Shown piece by piece: positions 26,422 through 35,581 of a stretch of 64,000 bases of DNA. Each line of letters starts with the position of its first letter. The stretch's first letter is position 1. Source of the stretch: Pedobacter sp. Leaf176. Its GTDB lineage: Bacteria; Bacteroidota; Bacteroidia; Sphingobacteriales; Sphingobacteriaceae. The position numbers and the translations under genes were made by a program. A model generated the notes under the pieces. That model was not told the origin of the DNA, made no database searches, and was given only the letters and a program-made list of their open reading frames with translations. The stretch spans positions 124,001-188,000 of the forward strand of contig NZ_LMPD01000001.1 of NCBI RefSeq assembly GCF_001424305.1, in the 5' to 3' direction.

Positions 26422-27911
26422 CTTCCCAGCCTTTTAATTCCGGCTTTTGCCTGGCTTTCAATACTATTCTCATATTCATGGTTCTTCATGGAGATGGCGG
26501 TATTAAAAGCCTCTTTAGCTTTAGTCTTATTCCCTTTTTTCTCATAAACCTTACCCATTTGTAAGGCTGCATTAGATGCAAAATAATATTTCAGATTTCG
26601 GCCGCTGTTAACCGCAGCCTGATAATAATTTAACGCCTGATCATCCTTTCCCAAATCATCATAGATTCTCCCGGTTCTGTAATTAAATTCGGTTTTGTCT
26701 TTATCTGAAGCATAATCAGATGCCTTTTTATCTTCTAACAGCTGGCCTGCTTTTGAAAGATATCCGCCATCAAAAAGGAGCCTGGCTCTAAGTAAATCTA
26801 CTGGAGGAGCAGGTGCGGCAGCCTCATTTTGAGCCTGTTTATCTTTCTCATTATAAGTAAAACCTGTATTTAGAGCTTTGGTTGCCAAAGTTGAGTAGCC
26901 CGTTTTATCGCCCTTCAAGAGCGAAATCCATGCAAGATGCAGGTTTGCATCTTTTATGTAGTTGGCTCCTTTATTATTTGTCAGAAATCTATTGAAGTAG
27001 CCGGATGCTGCGAGATCTAATTTATTTAAGTGTGCTATTCCTTCGAGATAATCCAGGTAAGGAAATGACTGATAAACTCCGCCCTCAGGTCTCTTCGCTA
27101 AAATGGTTATTGCTTCATCGTTATGCGCAGTCTTAATACAAACATAGCTCTGAAGATAAGATTTTAAAAGGCTCGTATCTGCGATTCGGTTAGTATATTT
27201 CATTGTTTTAGCATAAGCAGAAGAACTGTGGGCAACATCCGTTAATACGTAAGCGTAGTAGAACACGACTTCTTCATAAAAAGGTTCATAGGAAGATTTC
27301 GGCAATCCATCGGCAAGTTTATCCAGCATAGCTAAACCGCTTTGCATGTTACCCTTTATGCCAAAAGTTGATAAGGTTGTTTTTAGAACGCCGTCCGGAA
27401 GATTGCCAAGTACGGTATTAATTAGCCCTAACCCCTTATTATTCAATAAAAAAGCGGGGAATTTTTTTGCATTTTCCTGAAGCATGGAATTTGCTTTCCG
27501 GATTTCCATTGCGGAATTGAAATACTCTCCAAATCGGGCTCGAATTAAAGCCCATTGCAAATTAATCTCGGCCTGTGCATATAAATAATAAGGAGAATTC
27601 TTTTCGTCATCGCTTATTTTATCTAACCTTATCGATTTATTACCTTTCAGTTTATCGAATTCCGATTTACTTCCAGAAGTGATAAGGGTAAAATAGTCAA
27701 TGTAGTTCTCGAGCAGGGGAATTATTGAGTTGTTTGGGTGCTGCTTCTTTTCGGTTGATACATATGCCCTTGCATTCCCCAATTTCAATTCGAAAACGCT
27801 TTTGTAGGCATTTAAACAATTGGCATTAAAATCAAAATTAGCAAATGTAAAATGCGGTAAAACTAGCAGTAAGGGCAAAAAAACGGAGGCAAAACGTAAG
27901 CTTTTAGTCAT
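26418..27911 (-). CDS. Secreted tetratricopeptide-repeat protein
   Basis: 497 residues with a signal peptide (1-24, FTFANFDF after it). The body is all-helical; C-terminal repeats read as TPRs (YRTGRIYDDLGKDDQALNYYQAAVNSG and AALQMGKVYEKKGNKTKAKEAFNTA, near residues 410-480). It contains no enzymatic motif. Probably a periplasmic or outer-membrane scaffolding protein; function not known. Single gene between a convergent KAS III gene and the terminator of the zinc-ribbon operon. Confidence 0.85.
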   Translation of the reverse strand: MTKSLRFASVFLPLLLVLPHFTFANFDFNANCLNAYKSVFELKLGNARAYVSTEKKQHPNNSIIPLLENYIDYFTLITSGSKSEFDKLKGNKSIRLDKISDDEKNSPYYLYAQAEINLQWALIRARFGEYFNSAMEIRKANSMLQENAKKFPAFLLNNKGLGLINTVLGNLPDGVLKTTLSTFGIKGNMQSGLAMLDKLADGLPKSSYEPFYEEVVFYYAYVLTDVAHSSSAYAKTMKYTNRIADTSLLKSYLQSYVCIKTAHNDEAITILAKRPEGGVYQSFPYLDYLEGIAHLNKLDLAASGYFNRFLTNNKGANYIKDANLHLAWISLLKGDKTGYSTLATKALNTGFTYNEKDKQAQNEAAAPAPPVDLLRARLLFDGGYLSKAGQLLEDKKASDYASDKDKTEFNYRTGRIYDDLGKDDQALNYYQAAVNSGRNLKYYFASNAALQMGKVYEKKGNKTKAKEAFNTAISMKNHEYENSIESQAKAGIKRLGS

Positions 27912-28001
27912 TGTTATGATTTAAATCGAAGATATCTAATAACAAATACTGTACCTCAATTCATGAATTCATTACTCGAACTTTAGATTTGGCCTTAAAA
28001 G

Positions 28002-28029
28002 AAAAAGTCCCAAAAAATTGGGACTTTTT
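28002..28029 (-). terminator. Intrinsic terminator of the Nif3-zinc ribbon operon
   Basis: AAAAAGTCCCAA pairs with TTGGGACTTTTT across four A residues; A and T flanks make it usable in both directions. It lies 17 nt after the stop of the gene at 28046-28789. Confidence 0.85.
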
Positions 28030-28045
28030 AATACTTTCTTATTAA

Positions 28046-28789
28046 CTAAGCTTCTGCGACTTCATGAGTTAAAGCTTCATCGACTAATATACGCCCGCAA
28101 TGCTCGCATACAATAATTTTTTTACGCTGGCGGATATCCAGTTGACGTTGAGGCGGTATCTGATTGAAACAACCTGAACAAGAATCCCTATCAATGGTTA
28201 CAACAGCTAAACCATTAATTGCGTTTTTACGTAGGCGTTTATAAGCAACCAATAAGCGTTCATCAATTGTTGGTTCTGCACTATCGGCTTTCTTCTGCAA
28301 ATCTTGCTCTTCCTTTTCCGTTTCGGCAGTAATTACACCTAATTCTTTTCTTTTAGTTTCTAAATCCTTTTTTCTGCCTTCTAACTCAGCTTTAGCAGCT
28401 TCATAGATTTCAGTTTTCGAAGTAATTTCGAAACCGTGCTCTTTAATTTTCTTTTCAGAAACCTGGATATCTAAGCCTTGAATCTCAATTTCTTTAGTTA
28501 AAGCATCGTATTCTCGATTGTTTTTAACTTCTTTTAGTTGCGTATCGTATCTTTTAATAGCTGCTTGCGCATCTTTTATTGTGTTTTTACGCGTTACGAT
28601 AGAATCTTCAAGATCATCAAGATCTGCCTTGATTTTCTGGATTCTGGTTTCTAATCCTAAAACATCATCTTCAAGGTCGGCAACCTCCATAGGAAGTTCG
28701 CCTCTTACCTGACGGATTTTATCAATTTTGGTGTGGATATTTTGTAATTCGTATAAAGCTTTTAGCTTTTGTTCTACGGTTTGTTCCAT
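28046..28789 (-). CDS. Coiled-coil protein with C4-type zinc ribbon (CT398/HP0958-like)
   Basis: 247 residues. A long antiparallel coiled coil fills about 1-185, rich in Lys/Glu heptads. A C4 zinc ribbon follows with CSGC and CEHC (DSCSGCFNQIPPQ and VCEHCGRIL), near residues 200-235. Family members bind nucleic acids or flagellar/secretion factors in other phyla; no precise role is known in Bacteroidota. Its ATG overlaps the Nif3 stop codon by one base, so it is translationally coupled with that gene. Confidence 0.9.
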   Translation of the reverse strand: MEQTVEQKLKALYELQNIHTKIDKIRQVRGELPMEVADLEDDVLGLETRIQKIKADLDDLEDSIVTRKNTIKDAQAAIKRYDTQLKEVKNNREYDALTKEIEIQGLDIQVSEKKIKEHGFEITSKTEIYEAAKAELEGRKKDLETKRKELGVITAETEKEEQDLQKKADSAEPTIDERLLVAYKRLRKNAINGLAVVTIDRDSCSGCFNQIPPQRQLDIRQRKKIIVCEHCGRILVDEALTHEVAEA

Positions 28790-29886
28790 TAAAACAAGTA
28801 ATTTATGGGGTTTGTATTTTGCTCCGTTAAACGGATTGCAAAGTTAGTAAATTTTTTCTGAATAATTTCAACCAATAAATTTGATGTAAATTGTTCAGTT
28901 TCAAAGTGTCCGATGTCGGCAATGATTAATTTTTCTTCTGCGTCAAAAAACTCATGGTATTTAAAATCAGCCGTAATAAATGCGTCAGCGCCAGCGGCAA
29001 TTGCTTCTTTTAGAAGAAAACTCCCTGAACCTCCGCAAACCGCAACTTTTTTAATCCTTTTCGGTAGAACAGAGGTATAACGAACAACCTTTGCCTGCAT
29101 TTTATCTTTAACCATGTGCAAAAAATCATAGGCTTCCATGTCGTATTCCAACCAGCCAACCATTCCGGAACCGACTTGCTGGTGTTTGTTTTCGAGGTTA
29201 TATAAATCATACGCGACTTCTTCGTAAGGGTGGTTCTCGAATAGCGCAAGCAAAATCTTTCTTTCTGATTGAACAGGATACATAATTTCGATTCTAACTT
29301 CCGGCTCCTGGTGACGGACACCTTTTTCCCCAACGAAAGGCTCGGCATTTTCATTTGCTTTGAAAGTTCCGAAACCATCTGCATTAAAACTCGCTTCACT
29401 GTAGTTTCCGATATTTCCGCCGCCTGCATAAAAAAGTGCCGAACGCAATTGCTCGGCCTGTGCTTGTGGACAAAAAGTGACCAGTTTTTTTAGTAAACCT
29501 GATTTTGGCGAAAGCACTTTAATGCCACTAAGGCCAAGTTTATCACAAATTCTGGCGTTTACTCCGGTGTGCACCGCATCCAGGTTTGTGTGTATGGCAT
29601 ACAAGGCAACATTGTTTCTAACCGCTTTTAAAATAACCCGCTCTACATAATTTTTTCCGTTTAGCTTTTTCAGGCCTTTAAAAATAATCGGGTGATGGGT
29701 AATTATCAAGTTACATCCGGTAGAAATCGCTTCATCAACTATCTTTTCTACGCAATCCAGCGCAACTAGCGCAGCCTGAATATCCATATTTGGATCGCCG
29801 ACAATTAAGCCCGAATTATCGTAATTTTCCTGATAATTTAAAGGCGCTATGCTTTCCAGATAATTTGTTATTACTGATAACTTCAT
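28789..29886 (-). CDS. Nif3-like dinuclear metal centre hexameric protein
   Basis: 365 residues of the NIF3/YbgI (GTP cyclohydrolase 1 type 2-like) family. Metal-binding blocks: ITHHPIIFKGLKKL near residue 61, HTNLDAVHTGVNARICDKLGL near 98, and the C-terminal ADIGHFETEQF. The middle third (about 130-240) is the CutA-like insertion of the long form. These proteins form toroidal hexamers; biochemical role not settled. First gene of a two-gene operon with the zinc-ribbon protein, a pairing widely kept in Bacteroidota. Confidence 0.93.
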   Translation of the reverse strand: MKLSVITNYLESIAPLNYQENYDNSGLIVGDPNMDIQAALVALDCVEKIVDEAISTGCNLIITHHPIIFKGLKKLNGKNYVERVILKAVRNNVALYAIHTNLDAVHTGVNARICDKLGLSGIKVLSPKSGLLKKLVTFCPQAQAEQLRSALFYAGGGNIGNYSEASFNADGFGTFKANENAEPFVGEKGVRHQEPEVRIEIMYPVQSERKILLALFENHPYEEVAYDLYNLENKHQQVGSGMVGWLEYDMEAYDFLHMVKDKMQAKVVRYTSVLPKRIKKVAVCGGSGSFLLKEAIAAGADAFITADFKYHEFFDAEEKLIIADIGHFETEQFTSNLLVEIIQKKFTNFAIRLTEQNTNPINYLF

Positions 29887-29908
29887 GGTATAAAGATAGA
29901 AATTTGGA

Positions 29909-29916
29909 CAAACTTA
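29909..29916 (-). promoter_or_regulatory. -7 promoter box (TAAGTTTG) of the Nif3 operon
   Basis: Exact TAnnTTTG on the minus strand, 22 nt before the ATG at 29886; expected leader about 16 nt. Confidence 0.5.
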
Positions 29917-29992
29917 CGAAGCTTAAAAGGCAAGGCGCGGAAGAGAAAGTCCGTAGTTTTGGAGAACCAATTTCAGTAAACCCGACAGAAAC

Positions 29993-30031
29993 AAAAAGCC
30001 CGCAAACCCGATTCTTCATCGGGTGCGGACT
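29993..30031 (-). terminator. Intrinsic terminator after the TM2-domain gene
   Basis: On the minus strand GTCCGCA-CCCGAT pairs with ATCGGG-TT-TGCGGGC over a GAAGA loop, followed by TTTTTGTTT. It is about 65 nt past the stop of the 30097-30465 gene and upstream of the Nif3 promoter. Confidence 0.8.
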
Positions 30032-30096
30032 TGCAGTGTATGGCGGGACTAACATTAAAACTTTTGCTGTCCCTGCTTTTCTAAAAATTAACGGAC

Positions 30097-30465
30097 TTAT
30101 TGAAATCCGCCCATTCTAACCATTTGCAAACTTTCGAAAACCATTTTCTGGTTATGCTCGAAAGCAAGGGTTTTGTGGTTTATAATATCTACAATTGAAC
30201 CAATGAAGCATAAACCGATTGTTAAAAGGTACAAAATTCCCATCCCGATTTGGCCAACAATAAATCTTTGCAAGCCCGGCACAACGAATAAGCCAATTAA
30301 ACAGAAAATTAACATATCTGACGGATTTTTTCTTTTGCTGCTGTAAACCATCAAAAAATTCCGCAATTGTTGTTCCGTTAAGCCGGTTGTTGCCTGCTGT
30401 AAGTACGAGTATTCCTCTGGTGTTATACCTGGTAACGACATTAGAGGTGATTGATATATATCCAT
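30097..30465 (-). CDS. TM2 domain membrane protein
   Basis: 122 residues. The C-terminal half is a TM2 domain: two helices (LIFCLIGLFVVPGLQRFIVG, then MGILYLLTIGLCFIGSIVDII) joined by a short turn, with the usual polar residues at the helix ends. The N-terminal part is a soluble helical segment. Function of TM2 proteins in bacteria is unknown. It starts 5 nt after the DUF2752 gene ends, and the two are probably co-transcribed. Confidence 0.87.
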   Translation of the reverse strand: MDIYQSPLMSLPGITPEEYSYLQQATTGLTEQQLRNFLMVYSSKRKNPSDMLIFCLIGLFVVPGLQRFIVGQIGMGILYLLTIGLCFIGSIVDIINHKTLAFEHNQKMVFESLQMVRMGGFQ

Positions 30466-30470
30466 GATTT

Positions 30471-30773
30471 CTATGTGTTTGTAGTTGAGTATTTTTTGTT
30501 CGTTTTGTATTTAATTAATGTTATTATTCTATACACTATAATTACTAAGGCTGGAAAACCTAACCAATGCTCGGAAAAGCTTTCGGCAAATTCGCCATGT
30601 AAGACATGACTAATCGACCTTCCTAGTCCACACCCCGGGCACCAATCTGCAAAGCCCAAATTTGCCAGCGGGCAAATTGTAAAGTGATGCTCATTTACAT
30701 TTGCGGTTGCCATCAACACTAAAGCTGTTACCCAGAAAAAAATTTCTAAAGGAAAGCTTTTGAGGTGTTTCAT
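30471..30773 (-). CDS. DUF2752 membrane protein
   Basis: 100 residues. Two hydrophobic segments surround the DUF2752 signature CPLANLGFADWCPGCGLGRSISHVLHG (given here as CPLANLGF, WCPGCGLGRS), with conserved cysteines. Function is not established. The gene is followed 5 nt later by the TM2-domain gene, a pair that recurs in Bacteroidota, suggesting the two small membrane proteins act together. Confidence 0.87.
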   Translation of the reverse strand: MKHLKSFPLEIFFWVTALVLMATANVNEHHFTICPLANLGFADWCPGCGLGRSISHVLHGEFAESFSEHWLGFPALVIIVYRIITLIKYKTNKKYSTTNT

Positions 30774-30914
30774 GTATCGCTTTTTATATTATTTAGATTA
30801 AAGGAAAAAGTTTTGTTACAGAAAGAAGCATTAATTCGACCAACCCTAAAAAAAAAACGACCAAGGGCTTTATCAGTTCGAACAAATATTTTGAATTTAA
30901 TAAAAATGTAGCTG

Positions 30915-30922
30915 CAAACTTA
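30915..30922 (-). promoter_or_regulatory. -7 promoter box (TAAGTTTG) of the DUF2752-TM2 pair
   Basis: Exact consensus followed by CAGC, as at many Bacteroidota promoters. The start codon is 141 nt downstream, so this would give a long leader of about 135 nt. Confidence 0.45.
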
Positions 30923-30969
30923 AAAAAACCTTTACATAAGTTTTGGCGTTAAAATATAAAAGATAAGCT

Positions 30970-30977
30970 TATTTTTG
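30970..30977 (+). promoter_or_regulatory. -7 promoter box (TATTTTTG) of mfd
   Basis: Exact consensus ending only 4 nt before the TTG start codon at 30982; a TTTTGG element lies some 25 nt further upstream. The predicted transcription start falls on or beside the start codon. Confidence 0.6.
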
Positions 30978-30981
30978 TGCC

Positions 30982-33900
30982 TTGAACATTCGCGATTTAA
31001 TAAACAGATACAAAACCGACGATAGGGTAACTCAATTTACCAAGGCGTTGAATACTTCTAAAAACCCGAAAATACAATTAAAGGGTTTGGTTGGTTCGGC
31101 TGATGCCATAGTTGCACTTTCTTCATACTTTTTATTGCACAAGCCTTTGCTTTTTATTCTTCCGGATAGGGAAGAGGCCGCTTATTTCCAGTCGGACTTA
31201 GAAAGTGTTTTAGATAAACAGGTTTTGCTATTCCCTTCATCATACAGAAAATCTTTCGATTTTACCCAGGTTGATACGGCCAACGTTTTGGCTCGAGCAG
31301 AAGTTTTGAATGAACTTAATCACGACTCGGAATACGGCAAGATAGTAGTGTCCTACCCCGAGGCGATTGCTGAAAAAGTAATAGACCGCTCCGCTTTAGA
31401 GAAAAATACTTTAGAGATTAGTTTGGGCGCAAAGCTGGGCATTGATTTTATCAATGAATTTTTAATTGATTACGATTTCGACCGCAGGGATTTTGTTTAT
31501 GAGCCAGGACAGTTTTCAATTCGTGGAGGTATCGTTGATATTTTTTCTTTTTCTTCTGATTTACCATATCGAATTGAGTTTTTTGGCGATGAGGTTGAAA
31601 GCATCCGGAGTTTTGAAATTGAAAGTCAGCTTTCGGTGGCTGATGTTAAATCGCTTACCATCGTTCCGAATGTACAGGCGAAGTTTCTGACAGAAAGCAA
31701 CATCAGCATTTTAGATTACATTGATAGCGATACGCAGCTTTGGTTTAAAGATGTTGAATTTACGCTAGATATTGTAAAAGCCGGCTATAAAAAAGCTGTA
31801 GAACTTTGGAAAGCTTTATCATTGGCTGATAAAACCCAGAACCCGGATTGGATTGATCCTAAATTTGCTTTTACGGATGAAAAGCTCCTTGGCGATCATC
31901 TCCAGGATTTTCCGATAATAGAATTTGGCAAGCAGTTTTTCTACCAGACAGAAAATCGTTTTGAATTCGAAACCCGCCCGCAGCCATCGTTTAATAAAGA
32001 TTTTAACCTGCTCATTCATAATTTGAAAGAGAATGAAAAAGCGGGAATAGTGAATTTCATATTTACCGATTCGCCAAAACAAATTGAACGATTGTATGCA
32101 ATTTTAGAGGACATTGACAAAACTGCCAAGTTTACACCAATCAACAGCATGTTGCGTGAAGGCTTTGTTGATGCGCAAATTCAAACAGCATTCTATACCG
32201 ACCATCAGATTTTTGATCGTTATTACAAATACAAGCTTAAAAAAGGCTATCAGAAAAGTCAGGCGATTACGCTGAAAGACCTTCGTGAGTTAAAATCCGG
32301 AGACTATGTTACGCACATTGACCACGGTATTGGTAAATACGCAGGACTTGAAAAGGTTGAAGTAAACGGCAAAACTCAGGAAATGATTCGCTTAATTTAT
32401 GCTGATAATGATTTGCTTTACGTTAATATTAACTCGCTAAATAGAATTGCGAAATACAGTGGAAAAGAAAGCGGTGTACCGAAGATGAATAAGCTTGGTA
32501 CCGATGCCTGGGATAAACTTAAAAAAACCACAAAAAAAAAAGTTAAAGACATTGCCCGCGATTTAATTAAGCTTTATGCTCTACGCAAAACGCAGGCCGG
32601 AACCGCTTTTTCTCCTGATGGGTATTTGCAGACCGAACTGGAGGCTTCTTTCATTTACGAAGATACACCCGACCAGTTAAAAGCAACACAAGACGTTAAG
32701 AAAGACATGGAATCGCCACACCCGATGGATAGATTGGTTTGTGGTGATGTTGGTTTTGGTAAAACAGAAATTGCCGTTCGTGCTGCTTTTAAAGCTGTTG
32801 CAGAAGGTAAACAGGCTGCAATTTTAGTTCCGACAACGATTTTGGCACTTCAGCATTTCAAGACTTTTTCTTCCAGATTAAAAGATTTCCCCGTAACGGT
32901 TGATTACATCAATCGTTTTAAAACCAGTAAACAGATTAAAGATACCCTAGCCGAAGCCGCAGCAGGAAAGGTTGACATTTTAATCGGTACGCACCGTTTG
33001 CTAAGCAAGGATGTAAAATTCAAAGACCTTGGCATCATGATAATTGATGAGGAGCAAAAGTTTGGCGTTACGGCAAAAGAAAGGCTTAAAGCCGTGCGTG
33101 TAAATGTTGATACGTTGACGCTTACAGCAACGCCCATCCCAAGAACTTTACACTTCTCCTTAATGGGCGCACGGGATCTATCGATTATCAGTACGCCACC
33201 GCCAAATCGCCAGCCCGTTAGTACGGAATTGCATGTCTTTAACGATAAATTAATTCAGGAAGCTGTTCAATTTGAACTGGATAGAGGCGGCCAGGTTTTC
33301 TTTATTCATAACCGCGTAAATGATTTAATGCAATTGGGCGGATTGATTCAGAAACTGGTTCCGAAAGCCAGAATTGGTATTGCTCATGGTCAACTGGATG
33401 GTGATGCTTTGGAAGATGTAATGCTTGACTTTATCAATGGCGAAAAAGATGTTTTAGTGGCTACAACAATTATCGAAGCCGGTCTGGATATCCCGAACGC
33501 CAACACAATTATCATTAATCACGCGCACATGTTCGGCTTGAGCGATTTACACCAGATGCGCGGACGTGTTGGGCGAAGCAATAAGAAAGCATTTTGTTAT
33601 TTACTTTCGCCGCCATTATCCACCTTAACTTCTGAAGCCAGAAAGCGCTTAAGCGCCATTGAAGAATTTTCTGACTTAGGAAGCGGATTCAATGTAGCAA
33701 TGCGTGATTTAGACATTCGCGGAAGCGGGAACTTACTTGGCGCAGAGCAAAGTGGTTTCATTGCTGAAATTGGTTTCGAAATGTATCACAAAATTCTAGA
33801 CGAAGCCATCCAGGAATTAAAAGAAGCCGAATTTAAAGGCTTATTTGAGAACGAACCTGCGCGCTCCTATGTCGGTTTTACACAAGTTGATACCGATTTA

Positions 33901-34320
33901 GAATTGTATATTCCAGATGCCTATATCACCAATATTACCGAACGTTACAATCTGTATACAGAACTTTCCAAACTGGACGACGAAAACGAATTAGCAATTT
34001 TTGAAAAACATTTAGCAGATAGATTCGGACCGGTTCCGCCACAAGTAAAAACCATGCTGAGTGTTGTGAGGTTGCAGTGGCTGGGCAAAAAGTTGGGTTT
34101 TGAAAAAATCAGCTTTAAGAAAAATAGTTTACGCGGGTATTTCCTAAGTGATAAACAGTCGAAATACTTTGATTCTGAAACTTTTACCAAAATTTTAACC
34201 TTTGCACAAAATCATCCGAGAATGTGTAATATAAAGGAAGTTAAAAATACCTTAAGAATTGCTTTTGACAATATTAACACAGTTGAAGAAGCCATACAAA
34301 CTTTAGAACTAATCGATTAA
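30982..34320 (+). CDS. mfd: Transcription-repair coupling factor
   Basis: ATP-driven translocase that removes stalled RNA polymerase and recruits UvrA. 1112 residues. Order: UvrB-homology N-terminal modules (about 1-370, RGGIVDIFSFSS), RNA polymerase-interacting CarD-like domain (about 425-500, SGDYVTHIDHGIGKYAGL), SF2 helicase core with Walker A GDVGFGKTE near 590 and DEEQ in IIDEEQKFG, RecG-like TRG block (LTATPIPRTLHFSL, then HQMRGRVGRS), and a C-terminal TRCF domain. The start is TTG at 30982: an in-frame stop lies 18 nt upstream and no Met codon occurs for several hundred codons. Confidence 0.97.
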   Translation: MNIRDLINRYKTDDRVTQFTKALNTSKNPKIQLKGLVGSADAIVALSSYFLLHKPLLFILPDREEAAYFQSDLESVLDKQVLLFPSSYRKSFDFTQVDTANVLARAEVLNELNHDSEYGKIVVSYPEAIAEKVIDRSALEKNTLEISLGAKLGIDFINEFLIDYDFDRRDFVYEPGQFSIRGGIVDIFSFSSDLPYRIEFFGDEVESIRSFEIESQLSVADVKSLTIVPNVQAKFLTESNISILDYIDSDTQLWFKDVEFTLDIVKAGYKKAVELWKALSLADKTQNPDWIDPKFAFTDEKLLGDHLQDFPIIEFGKQFFYQTENRFEFETRPQPSFNKDFNLLIHNLKENEKAGIVNFIFTDSPKQIERLYAILEDIDKTAKFTPINSMLREGFVDAQIQTAFYTDHQIFDRYYKYKLKKGYQKSQAITLKDLRELKSGDYVTHIDHGIGKYAGLEKVEVNGKTQEMIRLIYADNDLLYVNINSLNRIAKYSGKESGVPKMNKLGTDAWDKLKKTTKKKVKDIARDLIKLYALRKTQAGTAFSPDGYLQTELEASFIYEDTPDQLKATQDVKKDMESPHPMDRLVCGDVGFGKTEIAVRAAFKAVAEGKQAAILVPTTILALQHFKTFSSRLKDFPVTVDYINRFKTSKQIKDTLAEAAAGKVDILIGTHRLLSKDVKFKDLGIMIIDEEQKFGVTAKERLKAVRVNVDTLTLTATPIPRTLHFSLMGARDLSIISTPPPNRQPVSTELHVFNDKLIQEAVQFELDRGGQVFFIHNRVNDLMQLGGLIQKLVPKARIGIAHGQLDGDALEDVMLDFINGEKDVLVATTIIEAGLDIPNANTIIINHAHMFGLSDLHQMRGRVGRSNKKAFCYLLSPPLSTLTSEARKRLSAIEEFSDLGSGFNVAMRDLDIRGSGNLLGAEQSGFIAEIGFEMYHKILDEAIQELKEAEFKGLFENEPARSYVGFTQVDTDLELYIPDAYITNITERYNLYTELSKLDDENELAIFEKHLADRFGPVPPQVKTMLSVVRLQWLGKKLGFEKISFKKNSLRGYFLSDKQSKYFDSETFTKILTFAQNHPRMCNIKEVKNTLRIAFDNINTVEEAIQTLELID

Positions 34321-34536
34321 ATGTTAGACCCTACGCTCTTGCTCGATTTGGTTAAAATGCAAATGCCTTATGGCAAATACAAAGGTTATTTAATTTGCAA
34401 TATTCCTGAAAGTTATTTGCTTTGGTATAAGGACAAGGGCTTTCCGAAAGGCAAACTCGGCGATTTAATGGCCACAATGTTCGAAATTCGGGTTAATGGA
34501 TTGGAATATTTGCTAACGCCACTAAAGGGAAAATAA
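34321..34536 (+). CDS. DUF3820 family protein
   Basis: 71 residues with the DUF3820 pattern MPYGKYKGYLICNIPESYLLWYKDKGFPKGKLG (pieces MPYGKYKG, IPESYLLW, GFPKGKLG). The family is described only as a putative quorum-sensing-regulated factor in Gammaproteobacteria; role unknown. Its ATG follows the mfd stop codon with no gap, so it depends on mfd transcription and is probably translated by re-initiation. Confidence 0.88.
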   Translation: MLDPTLLLDLVKMQMPYGKYKGYLICNIPESYLLWYKDKGFPKGKLGDLMATMFEIRVNGLEYLLTPLKGK

Positions 34537-34736
34537 CTTGATGCGGAAAGTTTTACCGTTAGGCACATCATTTTTCTGAGCAAACTGAAATTATAGAAGC
34601 AAGATGTGGAATTTGAGGGTAAATATTCTAACTCACAGTTGTTTTGTTTCGTTGCCTGTGGTGTTTTATTATTGCCTCAGAAACACGGAATGCACGGAAG
34701 GAAGATGTAGAAAGTGAGTGAAGCAAAACAGAAAAA

Positions 34737-35456
34737 TTATTCTAGCTCACAGCCGTTTTCATCACATATCGCACCATCATTTTGATTTAGTGAAGTCAGA
34801 TTTGTTTTAGGCTGAGCAGATTTCCATTCGGCGAAGCTTTTGGTCAGGGCATCCGTAAAAGCCTGAACAGGCTGAGCCCCGGAAACACCATATTTCCTAT
34901 CCATAACAAAATATGGAACGCCACGAATGCCCAAATTCTGACTTTCGTAAACATCGTACCGAACAGCCTCGGCAAATTGCGCACCCTGTAAAACCGCTGA
35001 TGATTCTTCCCTATCCAATCCTATTTCCTGCGCAAGTTGCAATAACACTGCATGCTCACCGATATTTAGGCCCCGTACAAAGTGTGCTTCGAAAAGTTTT
35101 TCTTCGGCCAAATCCTGAAGATTGTGTTTCGCCGCCAAATGAATCAGGCGGTGCGCATCGAAGGTATTTGCAGGTATATTCTTATCGAAGTTTATTGTTA
35201 AACCAGCATCAAGCGCCATATCAGAAACTTGCTTTGTCATCTGTCTGGCCTGTTCAACCGGCATTCCTTTACTTCTGGAAAGATAATCGTAAACAGACTC
35301 ATTGTTTTTATTATGATACTCCGGATTAAGCTGGTAGCTTTTCCATTCAACATCTATTTCGCTTTTGAAAGGCAAATTTTCAATTGCTTTTTCAAAATGA
35401 CGCTTCCCGATATAGCAAAACGGACACATTACATCCGACCAGATTTCTACTTTCAT
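34737..35456 (-). CDS. DsbA-family oxidoreductase, FrnE-like
   Basis: 239 residues of the thioredoxin/DsbA fold. The redox motif is Cys11-Pro-Phe-Cys14 in MCPFCYIGK, and GVPYFVMDRKYGVSGAQP near residue 190 carries the cis-proline loop. There is no signal peptide, as in the cytoplasmic FrnE subgroup, which are thiol oxidoreductases or isomerases. Convergent with DUF3820; a -7 box stands 4 nt ahead of its ATG. Confidence 0.92.
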   Translation of the reverse strand: MKVEIWSDVMCPFCYIGKRHFEKAIENLPFKSEIDVEWKSYQLNPEYHNKNNESVYDYLSRSKGMPVEQARQMTKQVSDMALDAGLTINFDKNIPANTFDAHRLIHLAAKHNLQDLAEEKLFEAHFVRGLNIGEHAVLLQLAQEIGLDREESSAVLQGAQFAEAVRYDVYESQNLGIRGVPYFVMDRKYGVSGAQPVQAFTDALTKSFAEWKSAQPKTNLTSLNQNDGAICDENGCELE

Positions 35457-35460
35457 AAAT

Positions 35461-35468
35461 CAAAAATA
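35461..35468 (-). promoter_or_regulatory. -7 promoter box (TATTTTTG) of the FrnE-like gene
   Basis: Exact TAnnTTTG on the minus strand, 4 nt before the ATG at 35456; predicts a leaderless transcript. Confidence 0.55.
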
Positions 35469-35556
35469 CCCGATTAAGAAATAAATAGGGTATGCAGAAA
35501 GTAAAAAGTAAAAACTGTAAAGTTAGTTTTGATGCTCAAGATTTACTTTTATTCTT

Positions 35557-35564
35557 TATGTTTG
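35557..35564 (+). promoter_or_regulatory. -7 promoter box (TATGTTTG) of the 35582-36229 gene
   Basis: Exact consensus, 17 nt before the ATG. A TTTG at 35528 could be a -33 element, though spacing of 25 nt is long. Confidence 0.45.
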
Positions 35565-35581
35565 GTTAAACAAATTATTTA

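Noticed and set aside
29920..30040. Stretch with GAGAAAGTCCG, ACAGAAAC and a strong hairpin, reminiscent of RNase P RNA fragments
   Set aside because: It is far too short (about 120 nt), lacks the other conserved RNase P regions, and the hairpin plus T-run fits an intrinsic terminator on the minus strand for the TM2 gene.
29790..30119. Plus-strand open frame of 109 codons over the Nif3-TM2 gap
   Set aside because: Covers the N-terminus of Nif3 in antisense, a promoter box and a terminator hairpin; no protein-like pattern.
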